Assembly (NCBI GenBank): GCA_947652115.1
Contig: OX393568.1
Span: 12,793,121-12,857,120, forward strand
From: Blastomussa wellsi
Taxonomy: Eukaryota > Cnidaria > Anthozoa > Scleractinia > Plerogyridae
Length of the DNA: 64,000 nt
Direction: 5' to 3'
The notes beneath the pieces were generated by a model. The model ran no database searches. It saw only the letters and a program-made list of their open reading frames with translations, and was not told the DNA's origin. Position numbers and translations under genes: made by a program. Each line of letters starts with the position of its first letter. Positions within the stretch are counted from its first letter, which is position 1. Below are positions 18,176 to 26,561 of this stretch, one piece after another.

Positions 18176-18778
18176 TTATTTAAAGGGTCTTTTGCAGACT
18201 TCGTGCCATTTCAGTTGTTTGACAATCAAAGCTTTTAACATTTGGCCTACTTTGTGATCGTTGGCGACGTAATCGTGTTTCGAAAATTGATTCACAAATT
18301 CTTGCATGGTTTTTCCCCTGGCTTTGGCTTTCAAATAAATTAAGGCGTAATTGCCACAACTTTGACTGAAAGGGGACTGTAAACTTTGTTTATTGTTTAT
18401 CACGTATTTCCAATTTTTGTCTAACCATGCTTGTATGGGTTGTGTGGTGCGATAACTGTTCAATGGTAAAGCGTAACTGTCCATCACTTCGCACACGTTT
18501 CCTTTGGTCCATATACTTATCCAATGTCGACCTGGTTTGTCCTGCGGATCTGTGTTGACGATGTAACCTTGTGAAATGTCTTTGCGTGGTTTCTTGGGTA
18601 AGAGATCGCAAGCTACTGTCCCGTGGAAGTAGGGTTTGAGGATGGGATCGGTTTCGGCCAAATGATCCAACTGTTCAAAGATCCAACTGATCCATTGTTC
18701 AAAGTGACCCTTTCCATCAACGTTGATACACGTTGTACAATACTGCTTTATTGTCGTCGATCTCCAACAGTTCCTCAA
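18176..18778 (-). CDS. Adenain-like cysteine protease, start codon unclear
   Basis: The conserved domain is complete: VNTDPQDKPGRHWISIW (His85 in this frame), VCEVMDSYALPL (Asp100), QSPFSQSCGNYALIYL with Gln134 and Cys141 seven apart, the spacing of the oxyanion Gln and nucleophile in adenovirus protease. This protease matures virion proteins in adenoviruses and is shared by Polintons. The frame has no good ATG; the ATG at 18717, which overlaps the capsid-protein stop exactly as other genes of the block overlap, is one base out of frame. So a 1-nt indel near 18700-18717 has probably cost the native start. The coding region proper is about 18705-18176. Confidence 0.85.
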   Translation of the reverse strand: MRNCWRSTTIKQYCTTCINVDGKGHFEQWISWIFEQLDHLAETDPILKPYFHGTVACDLLPKKPRKDISQGYIVNTDPQDKPGRHWISIWTKGNVCEVMDSYALPLNSYRTTQPIQAWLDKNWKYVINNKQSLQSPFSQSCGNYALIYLKAKARGKTMQEFVNQFSKHDYVANDHKVGQMLKALIVKQLKWHEVCKRPFK

Positions 18779-19334
18779 ATTCTCCGTAGAGAATGATGGT
18801 GATGTTGTCTGTGAGTGGGGCTCCGAAATTCAGGATCACTTGTACATCTCCGCTCTGCTTGGGATTCAACACTAGACTGTCCAAACATCCGTTGGCCGTG
18901 TTATCAAATACAAACAACGTGCAGTTTTTATCCTGTCCCCATTCTGCTTCCCTCACCATATTTCCTTTCTGTTTGCATAGACATCCTGTGGCTTGTAGAA
19001 ATCTGAAGTAACCTCTCAAATCGCGGGTGCTGTTGTTGTGAATCAATTCCAAGGTCTCGTAGGGATATTCTTCTCCTCTCACCAATTGACGGATGTTACT
19101 CAATGCAAACTTTTGAAAACTGAATGGATTATTTGCGTAGGTGCCGGTGAATGCAGTTGACAATACCATTCCCACGATGAGTCGGTTGGGCACCCTGTTC
19201 TGGAACAGATTGATGCATTCATAGTGTTGCTGACCTGCTTGCACGTTGAAGGCCCTTATTTCTCCTCGTACTGTGGTGAAGAATCCACTCCCGTCTTGAT
19301 CGGGATGATAACGCGTTAAACTTCCTCCTCTCAT
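18717..19334 (-). pseudogene. Major capsid protein, C-terminal half only
   Basis: 205 residues resembling the second jelly roll of the Polinton double-jelly-roll capsid protein (the F54H12.2-like family of animal annotations): NLFQNRVPNRLIVGMVLSTA, FTGTYANNPFSFQKFALSNI, an internal LFVFDNTANG where the family has a tyrosine-containing strand, then VQVILNFGAPLTDNITIILY and the family-type end GEFEELLEID. Family members are ~500-600 residues; the N-terminal jelly roll is absent. The ATG overlaps the upstream penton stop as TAATG, so if a deletion made this, it left a neat junction. No capsid could be built from this copy alone. Confidence 0.8.
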
Positions 19335-20587
19335 TATCGTTTGAAATGTAACGTGACGATGGTCGTGCCTTCACCCAACGTTGCCAAAGGTCCGTTTGTC
19401 TCAGCCACTTGCGTTTCGATAATGTCCAACTCTTCCTTGCGCACGGGAATATATTGAATGTTAAGCGGTTCGAAGTATGCGTTACCTTCTCCTCTTCTTT
19501 CGTAGTTGACTTCACGCAACAGATCTGTCACTTGATTTCCCACCACTGAACTCTGCGCCACATTCGAGTAGACAAACAGCGATCTCATTGACTTTCCTGC
19601 CACATTTTGATACGCCTTGTTCAAATTGACGAATCGCCAATTGCAATAAACAGACAAGAAAAGCATGGGACCATCGTTCTGGTCTCCTCGTTTATCTTCT
19701 TTTACAATCCACAATTTGAAGTATACTGATCTATTGTATCTGTTGTATCCGGGAAAAACATCCCATTGACGTCTGTCAGAAGGTGCTTGAGGAACTTTGT
19801 CATCGAAAAGTTCCATCAAAAGATTAGCTCCAAGCCGTTGTTCATCTTCACTCAACCAACCCATTTTCTTGGCAAGAAATACGTTGATCTTGAATGCGGG
19901 TAGGGCTCCTACCTTTGAAGTTCCTTCGTTTGTGATGATCAATTCGTCATTGTCCCACTTGAACTTTATGTAATTGCGTTTTCCTTCTTTTTCTTCCAAG
20001 TAACTGCTTCCCAACAGTGGACCACCGTAGGCTGTTATTCTTTTCTGATCGTAAAAATTCACCACACTTTTCTTGAATTCTACACCGTTGACTTTGGAGA
20101 ACACATTGTTCAAATCGGTGATGTTCGATCGACTCTCACCGTAGGTGTATAGACCCTATGCATAAATGGCTGCCACTTTAAAATTCTTTTGTATTCATTT
20201 AAATTAGCCTTACTAACCTCGGTTTTGAGTTTGTAATTCAAAAGAATTCTTACTTTTAAACGAGGTTAGTGAGGCTAATTTGAATACATACAAAAGAATT
20301 TTAAGTTGGCAGCCATTTATGCATAGGGTCTATAGAACGGTACGACCTGTTCCCTTGTTATCTCTGATCCATTCGTACTTGAACAGGATGGTATTTGGAT
20401 CATCCGTGATGGAAGGAATAGCTAGTTGGTTGTCAGGCAACGATATACTACTCAATCCCACTTTCCATCCTTCACCCAATCGAATGGGAGTTGGTAATCG
20501 CACTTTGAAACTGTTGTTTGTATTGTTTGGAAATTCTTTGCGACTGCTGTCATTGGGTAACGTCAAGTAGAACTCTTCAGTCGTCAT
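19334..20587 (-). pseudogene. Penton-type minor capsid protein, copy 2, split by a MITE
   Basis: ATG 20587 (inside the end of copy 1) opens MTTEEFYLTLPNDSSRKEFP, then LPTPIRLGEGWKVGLSSISL and FKYEWIRDN. At 20334 a foldback element interrupts it. The gene continues at 20147 on the far side and reads LPAFKINVFLAKKMGWL, YRFVNLNKA-like strands, LFVYSNVAQSSVVGNQVTDL, LNIQYIPVRKEELDIIE and EGTTIVTLHFKR to the stop. The N-terminal FYLTLPxNSS...FPxN pattern and C-terminal VTLHF are typical of the Polinton penton (single jelly roll). The frame is kept across the insertion when one TATA target copy is counted, so the gene was intact when hit. Confidence 0.8.
20152..20330. mobile_element. Foldback MITE, 179 bp, in penton copy 2
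   Basis: Near-perfect inverted arms: GACCCTATGCATAAATGGCT at the left and its complement ending ATAGGGTC at the right, extending inward through AATTAGCC and TTCTTTTGTATTCA with a short loop around 20230-20255. Flanked by TATA on both sides (20148-20151 and 20331-20334), consistent with a target duplication (TATA, or TA if the ends are counted as TA). No coding capacity; inserted after the Polinton. Confidence 0.85.
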
Positions 20588-21610
20588 ACTTGAAATGTAA
20601 TGTCACGATCGTACTTCCTTCTTTGAAGTCTACTTCTCTTCCGTCTTCCTCTTTCACGTCGATTTCGATAATGTCAATGACTTCGTCTCGCAGCGGTATA
20701 TATTGCACATTTTGCATCTCGTATCCACTTTGAGACAACGTGTAGGGAATGTCTCTCAACAAATTAGTGATCTGTACTCCCACCGTGCTGCTCTGGACGG
20801 CAGTCGAGTGAACGAATAGAGGTCTTTGCTGATGACCGAATGCCCGTTCGTAACTTTCGTCCAAGTACGAAAACACCCAATTGCAAAAACAACTCAACTG
20901 AAGTGCGTCTTTGTCGATTTTGTAAAATTCGTCGTTTCCTTCTATAATGTCAGTAGCGCCTGGCACCTTGTCTGTAGGAAATTCTTTGCGTAAATTGTCT
21001 CCCAACTCGTAAACGGGATCACCATTACCATCTGTTTCTTCTTTGACCCATCCCATGTCTTTGGCCAATTGATATCCCACGAACACTTTTGGGTAGTTGT
21101 TCGAGTTGCCTCCGAAATATGTGTCGATATTATCCAATACAAATTGGTCTTTGTCAGCATACATTTGCGTGTAAAACCTCTTAAATTTCACGATGTCGTT
21201 ACCATCTTCGTCTTGGCCTTCTGTCTCATCTTGCCCCAATTGAGCATCAGCAATGTCAATGTTTTCTAGATTCCAATAGTACAATCTCTTGATGGCTGTC
21301 ATTAATTGCGTGCCGTTGGTGATGTTGAACTTGTTCAAGACATCTTCAGTGATGAGGAGTCGTTTTGTTCTGTATAAACTTCCGCGTCAACATCTTCCAA
21401 CAAGTCCCATTCGAACCGAAACAGAAAGGGATCCTTGATGAGGACGCGAGGTGGTGCTTTTGGTACGTGAATACTGGTCATACCCACTTTCCATCCAGAT
21501 TCCTTGAAACGCAACGGGTAAGGCAAACGATTCTTGAAGTGATGGGGTTGATTGTCGGGGAATTCCATGCGGTTTGATCGACTGGTGAGTCTCAGGTAAA
21601 ATTCCCTCAT
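20577..21610 (-). pseudogene. Penton-type minor capsid protein, copy 1, frameshifted
   Basis: Start chosen at ATG 21610 because it overlaps the integrase stop (ATGA). It opens MREFYLRLTSRSNRMEFPDN and GWKVGMTSIHVP. A 1-nt frame change between about 21345 and 21370 separates this from the long second part, TQLMTAIKRLYYWNLENIDI, VGYQLAKDMGWVKEE, RPLFVHSTAVQSSTVGVQIT, MQNVQYIPLRDEVIDIIEID and EGSTIVTLHFKYDD. It aligns along its length with copy 2 next to it, so the two arose by tandem duplication and have diverged considerably. Role from family: vertex protein of the capsid. Confidence 0.8.
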
Positions 21611-22710
21611 AGCGATTCCAGAGCTGAACGTGCGATCCAACTGTTATACTTCTCTGGCCATCCTTTCCATTCCACCAACACTTAAGTACCTTTTCGTTTC
21701 AGTATTTTTTCGACTCGAAACAGATCTTCGTCGTCTTGCAGGACTTTTTGCAATTCTTCCTTGTAAAATGTTCATTTGACAGGCGTTCCGTCATATTCGT
21801 TGATCTTGTAGGTGGTGACGGGTGGACCTGGTCTGACATCACTCACGACGAAAATTTCTTCGGTCCAGCCTGGTAAATAACTTTTCTTGAACGTACGGAA
21901 TTTTTTGTTGAGTCGTACCTTATCACCCACTTTCAACAAAGTACGTCGTTTGGGTTTTTTGCCTTGTAATTTCTTGGCATACAAATTCATCCACACTTCG
22001 TGTTCGTTCTTCTTGTTGACTCGGTTTGGAGCCATGCCGATACTTCTATGAAACGACGCATTGTATCCCTTCACCAAAGCGGGAAGTGCAGACATGTAAT
22101 TCAATGTGTTTTTGACGGTAAAATAATGATACATGCGTTCCTTGAAGGTACTGGCTTCCGTGTCACCTGCCGTCGAAAAATGATTGATCTTCTTTCGTTT
22201 CATCAATTCAGCAAAGATCTTGTTATAAAATTCCTTTCCATCGTCGGTTTGTAAATTTTGAGGTGTACGTCCTTTGGCGCGTTTCAGGATTTTTTCAAAA
22301 GCTTCCGTGACCGATTTTCCCGTCTTGTTTTTCACGGGTTCTATCCACGCGTATTTAGACAACACGTCCAAAACGATCAGCAGGTAACGGTTGCCTTTGT
22401 TTTGTTTGGCCAAGGTTTGCACTTCCACCAAATCAGCTACCCATTGTTGATCGATATTAAACACCAAGACGGGAGAAGTAGTGTATCGTCTCCTTCTGGG
22501 TTTATGAAGCATGTATCCCAATTCTCTTTCCAAGAGTTTCTTGACTCTGTTGACAGGTAATTTCTGAGCCTTGGCAAATCGTTCAATACCTCCCAAACTA
22601 CCAGGTTCGGTGGGATCGCGGTAATCTTTCAAGATGCTTTGATCCTTGATCTTCCTTTTACCGTAATCTTTCAAGATGCTTTGATCCTTGATCTTCCTTT
22701 TACCTTTCAT
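21607..22710 (-). pseudogene. Retrovirus-like integrase with broken chromodomain
   Basis: ATG 22710 overlaps the previous gene. A 42-bp tandem duplication (22626-22709) repeats KRKIKDQSILKDYG at the N-terminus. Then an HTH/zinc-like region (ERFAKAQKLPVNRVKKLLER) and the DDE core: WVADLVEV (D93), LQTDDGKEF (D156), TFKERMYHYF (E191), and NASFHRSIGMAPNRVN. The SH3-like tail KVGDKVRLNKKF leads to TGA at 21772-21774. The frame continues through a second nonsense codon (TAA 21682-21684) into VLVEWKGWPEKYNSWI, a chromodomain signature, and ends at TGA 21607, overlapping the penton ATG. Chromodomain-tailed integrases are usual in Polintons. The catalytic core is intact; the chromodomain is cut off. 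Confidence 0.9.
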
Positions 22711-23011
22711 TGTCGACGGCTTCACGCAGTGCAAAGAAACTGCGTATCACGATCGACAGCCGCATTCTATATATGATGTCGTACCATTCCGTTGCATGTT
22801 TCTGTTTTTTCAACCACATCACAAAGGGTACCAATCGAAATGCATTGCATGCTACGTCCACCTCGTCAAACAGGTCTAAGGGATCACATTCATTTTCGTG
22901 GGGTAACTCGAAGATTTCGTCGACTCTCGACCACACTTTATCACACAAATCACAAACGGTCGTCCACCTGATCTTTTCTTCCATCACGTACAGAGTATCG
23001 ATCCACTGCAC
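22700..23011 (-). CDS. Small Polinton protein upstream of integrase, start damaged
   Basis: About 103 residues: WIDTLYVMEEKIRWTTVCDL, CDKVWSRVDEIFELPHENEC, DVACNAFRLVPFVMWLKKQK and MRLSIVIRSFFALREAVDNE. Its stop overlaps the integrase ATG. There is no in-frame ATG at the 5' end; an ATG near 23032, immediately beside a minus-strand TATATAAA-like motif (23032-23043), is one base out of frame, so a 1-nt indel probably displaced the native start. No domain recognised. Confidence 0.5.
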   Translation of the reverse strand: MQWIDTLYVMEEKIRWTTVCDLCDKVWSRVDEIFELPHENECDPLDLFDEVDVACNAFRLVPFVMWLKKQKHATEWYDIIYRMRLSIVIRSFFALREAVDNER

Positions 23012-23265
23012 TACTCTGTCTTCATCCGATCATTTATATATGATGTTTTGGGTGCGCATCACCCCGATTTTTTTGCCTTATATGGAGTGTTCGCTCTGTA
23101 CAAAGGTCGATTCACAGTACCATATAAGGAGTAGTTGACGCATCTGGAAAGTCCAAAGATCATCGCGCCACTTTGACGTGACTGGTTTTAACTGGTTGTA
23201 ACTGGTTTCAGTAACAGGTTTGACTGCTGGCGTAGAACGATTTTTTGTTGTTCATCACTTCAAGA
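23012..23265. promoter_or_regulatory. Divergent promoter region, right block
   Basis: Between the minus-strand block (from 23011) and the plus-strand gene at 23266. Contains minus-strand CATATATAAATG (23032-23043) and plus-strand TATATGG / CATATAAGG (about 23078 and 23122). Near 23180-23216 ACTGGTT(T/G) is repeated four times. Layout supports divergent transcription; no experiment. Confidence 0.4.
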
Positions 23266-23919
23266 ATGGAGCAAGCAGAGATGCCGGAGATCAAGAAGGA
23301 AGAAGAAGAAGAACTGACTGACCAAATAAAGTTTTTGCAAAGTGAACAAGGTAACTATATTTATTATCAACCCGGTGACGCATCACCAATTTTGACTAAA
23401 AAAAAGTCAAACCGCGGCAAAAAGAAGAAGAAAGGAGATGAATCTCCCACACGTTACATGTTGCCTAAAGATTTCCCACCGGCTTCCAACAAGAAGAAGA
23501 AGACGACAAACAAAGAACTTGTGGAAGTGATGGAAGAGGGTGAAATACCGTCGTACGATGAAGCCATTGATTTTTTCAACAAGTTCTTTCCACAAGCAGA
23601 AGTGAATTGTCCGATTCACAACAATGTTCCACTTCAAGAAAAAACAGCAAGCAATGGATGGAAGTACCTGGTTTGCGGTGTGGGAAGAGATGATCGTAAA
23701 GATCATTGTTTTGTCTTGGTGGACAAAAACGACGCCAAAACGTATATCGACATCGTTCAAAATACGAACACTGTGATGACTTACTACTCAAACAAGCTGG
23801 ATAAATTGTTGTGTTACTGCGACGAACCGACCATTCTCAGTATCTCTCTTATCTCTCTCTTATCTTCTTTACACGAGCGAGTGCTTGTTCAAGATTCTCA
23901 CCTAAAAAAACGGTTGTAA
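23266..23919 (+). CDS. Lys/Glu-rich protein with C-terminal Cys motif, tail altered
   Basis: ATG 23266 chosen (MEQAEMPEIKKEEEEELTDQ). A charged N-terminal half with Lys runs (KSNRGKKKKKGDE) precedes CPIHNNVPLQEKTASNGWKY, LVCGVGRDDRKDHCFVLVDK and KLDKLLCYCDEPTIL, a pair of Cys/His clusters like a GRF-type or related single-strand-binding zinc finger (C-x-C ... expected). After CDEPTIL the sequence degenerates into Ser/Leu repeats (ISLISLLSSL) and overlaps the convergent gene at 23849, so the second half of the last finger appears lost. Function unknown; nucleic-acid binding is a guess from the cysteines. Confidence 0.5.
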   Translation: MEQAEMPEIKKEEEEELTDQIKFLQSEQGNYIYYQPGDASPILTKKKSNRGKKKKKGDESPTRYMLPKDFPPASNKKKKTTNKELVEVMEEGEIPSYDEAIDFFNKFFPQAEVNCPIHNNVPLQEKTASNGWKYLVCGVGRDDRKDHCFVLVDKNDAKTYIDIVQNTNTVMTYYSNKLDKLLCYCDEPTILSISLISLLSSLHERVLVQDSHLKKRL

Positions 23920-24127
23920 AGTTCCACTCCTCAATGTCATAATATTCTCCATAAATGGAACCGCAGCAAGTCAAGAAAACGCGACCACCCCACTTGGCTG
24001 TTATCTCGCCCCATTTTATTTCCTTCACAAACTTCTCATGATGAGCGTTGTGCACTCTGTGAAGAGGTTGTGTACACGTGGGAGGTTCCTGGCCACAGAC
24101 TACACAGCATGAAGGCATACTAGACAT
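23849..24127 (-). CDS. Small Cys/His protein, unassigned
   Basis: Start set at ATG 24127 (MSSMPSCCVVCGQEPP); an upstream in-frame extension to 24202 is hydrophobic and less convincing. 92 residues with CCVVCGQ, HRVHNAHHEKFVKEIKWGEI, WGGRVFLTCCGSIYGEYYDI and LEQALARVKKIRER. Convergent with, and overlapping, the gene at 23266. Possible zinc binding. Not recognised. Confidence 0.45.
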   Translation of the reverse strand: MSSMPSCCVVCGQEPPTCTQPLHRVHNAHHEKFVKEIKWGEITAKWGGRVFLTCCGSIYGEYYDIEEWNFTTVFLGENLEQALARVKKIRER

Positions 24128-24242
24128 GACTGATAAAATAAAACAAAAATCAAAATGACAACGCAATAAAATGTTCAATAAAATGTAGATCCATGAAATC
24201 AACGGTCCATAAATTGTTCAATAAGGATGAAATGTTCCATAA

Positions 24243-24521
24243 TCAAGGGTCTAATTCATCGAAGGCCTCTGACCATCTCAGCAAATCGAGCCACAAAGAA
24301 AGCACTTCAGGGTCATCTGCAGTCGCATCCCAGGATATCTGAATTATCCTATCAAGGAACCACGGCCCATCTTCAATCAGATCAACCATTTGCAGATAAG
24401 TTTCACCTTCGCAATTTTCTTTGTGTGCGTCCAACTTCGTTGACATCAAAGCAGTCGCTTCTTCATACGTGTCCAACAATAGTTGTTTCTCTATCCTCAC
24501 GCTTGATTCACTCATCTTCAA
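24243..24521 (-). CDS. Small acidic helical protein, unassigned
   Basis: 92 residues: MKMSESSVRIEKQLLLDTYE, EATALMSTKLDAHKENCEGE, TYLQMVDLIEDGPWFLDRII and a Trp/Leu-rich acidic end SLWLDLLRWSEAFDELDP. Divergent from the leader exon at 24662, with which it shares a ~140-bp promoter region. It appears intact. No family recognised. Confidence 0.45.
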   Translation of the reverse strand: MKMSESSVRIEKQLLLDTYEEATALMSTKLDAHKENCEGETYLQMVDLIEDGPWFLDRIIQISWDATADDPEVLSLWLDLLRWSEAFDELDP

Positions 24522-24661
24522 AGGGTAACTGATGGTATGGGATGGAAAGTCTTATATACATTCAAAACAGGTCACGTGATAGCAAGGGTGAGAGAGAGGT
24601 TGAACACACTATATAAGGAACTCACTTGCAGCGTTTGCTTCATTCTCAAGTTTGACACAAG
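24522..24661 (+). promoter_or_regulatory. Promoter of the leader exon
   Basis: CTATATAAGG (TATA at 24610-24616) lies 46 nt upstream of the leader ATG at 24662, matching the TATA-ATG distance at the left-end genes. A CACGTG E-box is at about 24573. A minus-strand TATATAAG-like motif near 24552 could serve the gene at 24521. Confidence 0.55.
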
Positions 24662-24754
24662 ATGGCAAGCAATGATGACAGAGAGAAGTTATGGAGGAAG
24701 AAAGGGCCTATGCAATGGGAGTTTCTTGGAGAAGAAAAAGAAACAGAAGAAGAG
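24662..24754 (+). CDS. 31-codon leader exon of the splice cassette
   Basis: MASNDDREKLWRKK, then GPMQWEFLGEEKETEEE, ending GAAGAAGAG/GTAAGA, a near-consensus 5' splice site at 24755. The exon is exactly 93 nt, ending in phase 0. Unspliced, it reads on into unit 1. Spliced, it can join any of seven downstream acceptors (at 25330, 25764, 26142, 26562, 26981, 27331 and 27626), all in phase 0. The peptide is acidic at its end and has no known domain. It would supply a common start codon and N-terminus to every product, including the polymerase, whose own exon lacks an early ATG except at codon 6. Confidence 0.7.
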
Positions 24755-25320
24755 GTAAGAAGTCATTGGGATGTACTGCCAGAAGAAATCAAAGAAAAGA
24801 TACAATGGGCAAGTGTAGAAATGCATGTACGGGAACGATTGAACACTCGTTGCGAGATTAAGCAGCTAGAAGTAAATGAAAATAATCATTATCTCCATCT
24901 ACCTGTGACTTTGGACTTTCAACACTACACATGCATGAAAACTGTTCTGTTAGACAAGAGCAAAACAGAATTTGGAACTTGGGAATTAATTAATTGGATC
25001 CTTGCGAAAGTTGCAATTTATTCCTCTCTCGTTACGCAGAAAAAACAAATGAAACGGGACAAATTGTAAATCAAGGAACATTGTATGGTGATTCGGATCG
25101 AATTCCTTTCATGAAAACGGATGAACGTTGGTTTCATCAAGAATGTATAGATCACACTGACAAACATGGATATTGTTGCCTGTGTGCAACACATTTCGAT
25201 CCGGCAGTGCGCGATGACTTTCGTCACTTCTTCTTTTATCCCAGAGATGAAAAGTACGATGAAATCAAAAAGTTACCGTTTTGCGATGAAGACAAATTGG
25301 TTGTTCATTTTCTTGTTTGA
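24755..25320 (+). pseudogene. Array unit 1 (read-through), frameshifted
   Basis: Continues the leader frame as VRSHWDVLPEEIKEKIQWAS and holds an extra segment (LDFQHYTCMKTVLLDKSKTE) absent from the other units. A frame change around 24985-25000, beside an AATT triplicate, separates this from the metal-binding half: DPCESCNLFLSRYAEKTNET, WFHQECIDHTDKHGYCCLCA and a stop at 25320. It shares with its siblings the W-x2-LP-E helix, C-x2-C and W-x-H-x2-C. Confidence 0.6.
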
Positions 25321-25329
25321 AATTCACAG

Positions 25330-25734
25330 ATAATCAGTCATTGGGATATTCTTCCCGTCAAAATACAACAAAAGATACAATGGAAAGCGGATCGTTTGAT
25401 GATTGAGACAAAACGCAAATTCAAATTGACATATTGGTTCAACTTGAAAGTTGTATTGGATCAATGTTGTCATTGCGGATTCTTCATTGACATGAGACAT
25501 CGCATGGATGAAGAAGGAAATTTCAAGAGTAACAGATTCGTATTTCGAAAAAGTTACAATGACTTTGGTTGTTACAAATATTTAAATCACATTTGGGACA
25601 TTGATCGTTTACCTTCTCGCATGATTGAGCGGAGTGAGGAAAAAATAACATCGTGGAAACAATACATTCGTACCGTGACCGAGGGAGAATGCGTAACATT
25701 TTGCGACGAAGGATTATGGATACACCCAGATTGA
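25330..25734 (+). CDS. Array unit 2 (phase-0 exon)
   Basis: Acceptor-like AATTCACAG ends at 25329, 9 nt after the unit-1 stop; the pyrimidine tract is weak. IISHWDILPVKIQQKIQWKA is followed by CCHCGFFIDMRHRMDEEGNF and an extended C-terminal part, YNDFGCYKYLNHIWDIDRLP, ending CDEGLWIHPD. The second ligand group is altered relative to the siblings (WIH-x-D). Open throughout from acceptor to stop. Confidence 0.6.
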   Translation: MISHWDILPVKIQQKIQWKADRLMIETKRKFKLTYWFNLKVVLDQCCHCGFFIDMRHRMDEEGNFKSNRFVFRKSYNDFGCYKYLNHIWDIDRLPSRMIERSEEKITSWKQYIRTVTEGECVTFCDEGLWIHPD

Positions 25735-25763
25735 ATTATACCCTATCACATTTCTATTCGCAG

Positions 25764-26123
25764 TGAATGGGAGTCAACCCATGGGATCGATTACCAGACG
25801 AACTGAAACGAATCATACAGCGACAAGCTGATCAAATCATGATCAACATCATTCACCATTTACCATATTGGTCTGCTTTGTTCAATTCCTTGGACCCTTG
25901 TATTTATTGTCATAGTTTCATATACTATCATTCAATGGAAAAACCTCCGTCATATTTATGGTTAAAATCGCATTTACCTTGGCACTATTACAAAACGGAG
26001 GGAAGATATGTATCTGCATTTTACGTTGACAAAATTGAAAACAAAAACAGGATGAAACCAGATGGATGGATACATTGCTATTGCATCGGAAATCACTTTC
26101 TATGCTCAAACTTTTCACCGTGA
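25764..26123 (+). CDS. Array unit 3 (exon with TGA at its first codon)
   Basis: A strong acceptor (ATCACATTTCTATTCGCAG, ends 25763) is followed in phase 0 by TGA and then ATG. Thus splicing from the leader would terminate at once, whereas the sibling unit 4 has GAA at this place. The rest is open: NPWDRLPDELKRIIQRQADQ, DPCIYCHSFIYYHSM, and WIHCYCIGNHF. It closely resembles unit 4 and could translate from its own ATG at 25767. A single substitution probably silenced it. Confidence 0.55.
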
Positions 26124-26141
26124 TCACGTTTCTGTTCGCAG

Positions 26142-26558
26142 GAAGCGGGAGTAAATCACTGGAAACTATTACCAGACGAACTAAAACGAATCATACAACG
26201 AAAAGCCGATCAAATCATGATAAATATCATTCACCATTCGCCTTATTGGAATGCTTTGGATTCGATCTTGGACCCTTGTATTCATTGTAACACTTTCATT
26301 TTCACTTGCGGCACGAGTTACTGTCCAATATCTCTATGCCACAAATGCACTTTACCTTGCTACTATTTCGCAAATGATGGTGACGTAAATGAATTTTACA
26401 TTGACAAATTCAAACAAGTGAACTTACAACGCACAAGAGAAGTACTGAAAAATCATTCTGAATCAAAATGGATTCATTTGTATTGCATCGGAAATTACCT
26501 TTTATCCATTCCAATACAAAAAAGACCAAGATTAAAAAGAATGTTTTCTATCTTTTAA
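26142..26558 (+). CDS. Array unit 4 (phase-0 exon)
   Basis: The acceptor tract TCACGTTTCTGTTCGCAG ends at 26141. EAGVNHWKLLPDELKRIIQR, KADQIMINIIHHSPYWNALD, DPCIHCNTFIFTCG, an additional CHKC, then KWIHLYCIGNYLL and a basic end KRPRLKRMFSIF before the stop at 26558. Recent duplicate of unit 3 judging by shared residues at both ends. Confidence 0.6.
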   Translation, partial: EAGVNHWKLLPDELKRIIQRKADQIMINIIHHSPYWNALDSILDPCIHCNTFIFTCGTSYCPISLCHKCTLPCYYFANDGDVNEFYIDKFKQVNLQRTREVLKNHSESKWIHLYCIGNYLLSIPIQKRPRLKRMFSIF

Positions 26559-26561
26559 CAG

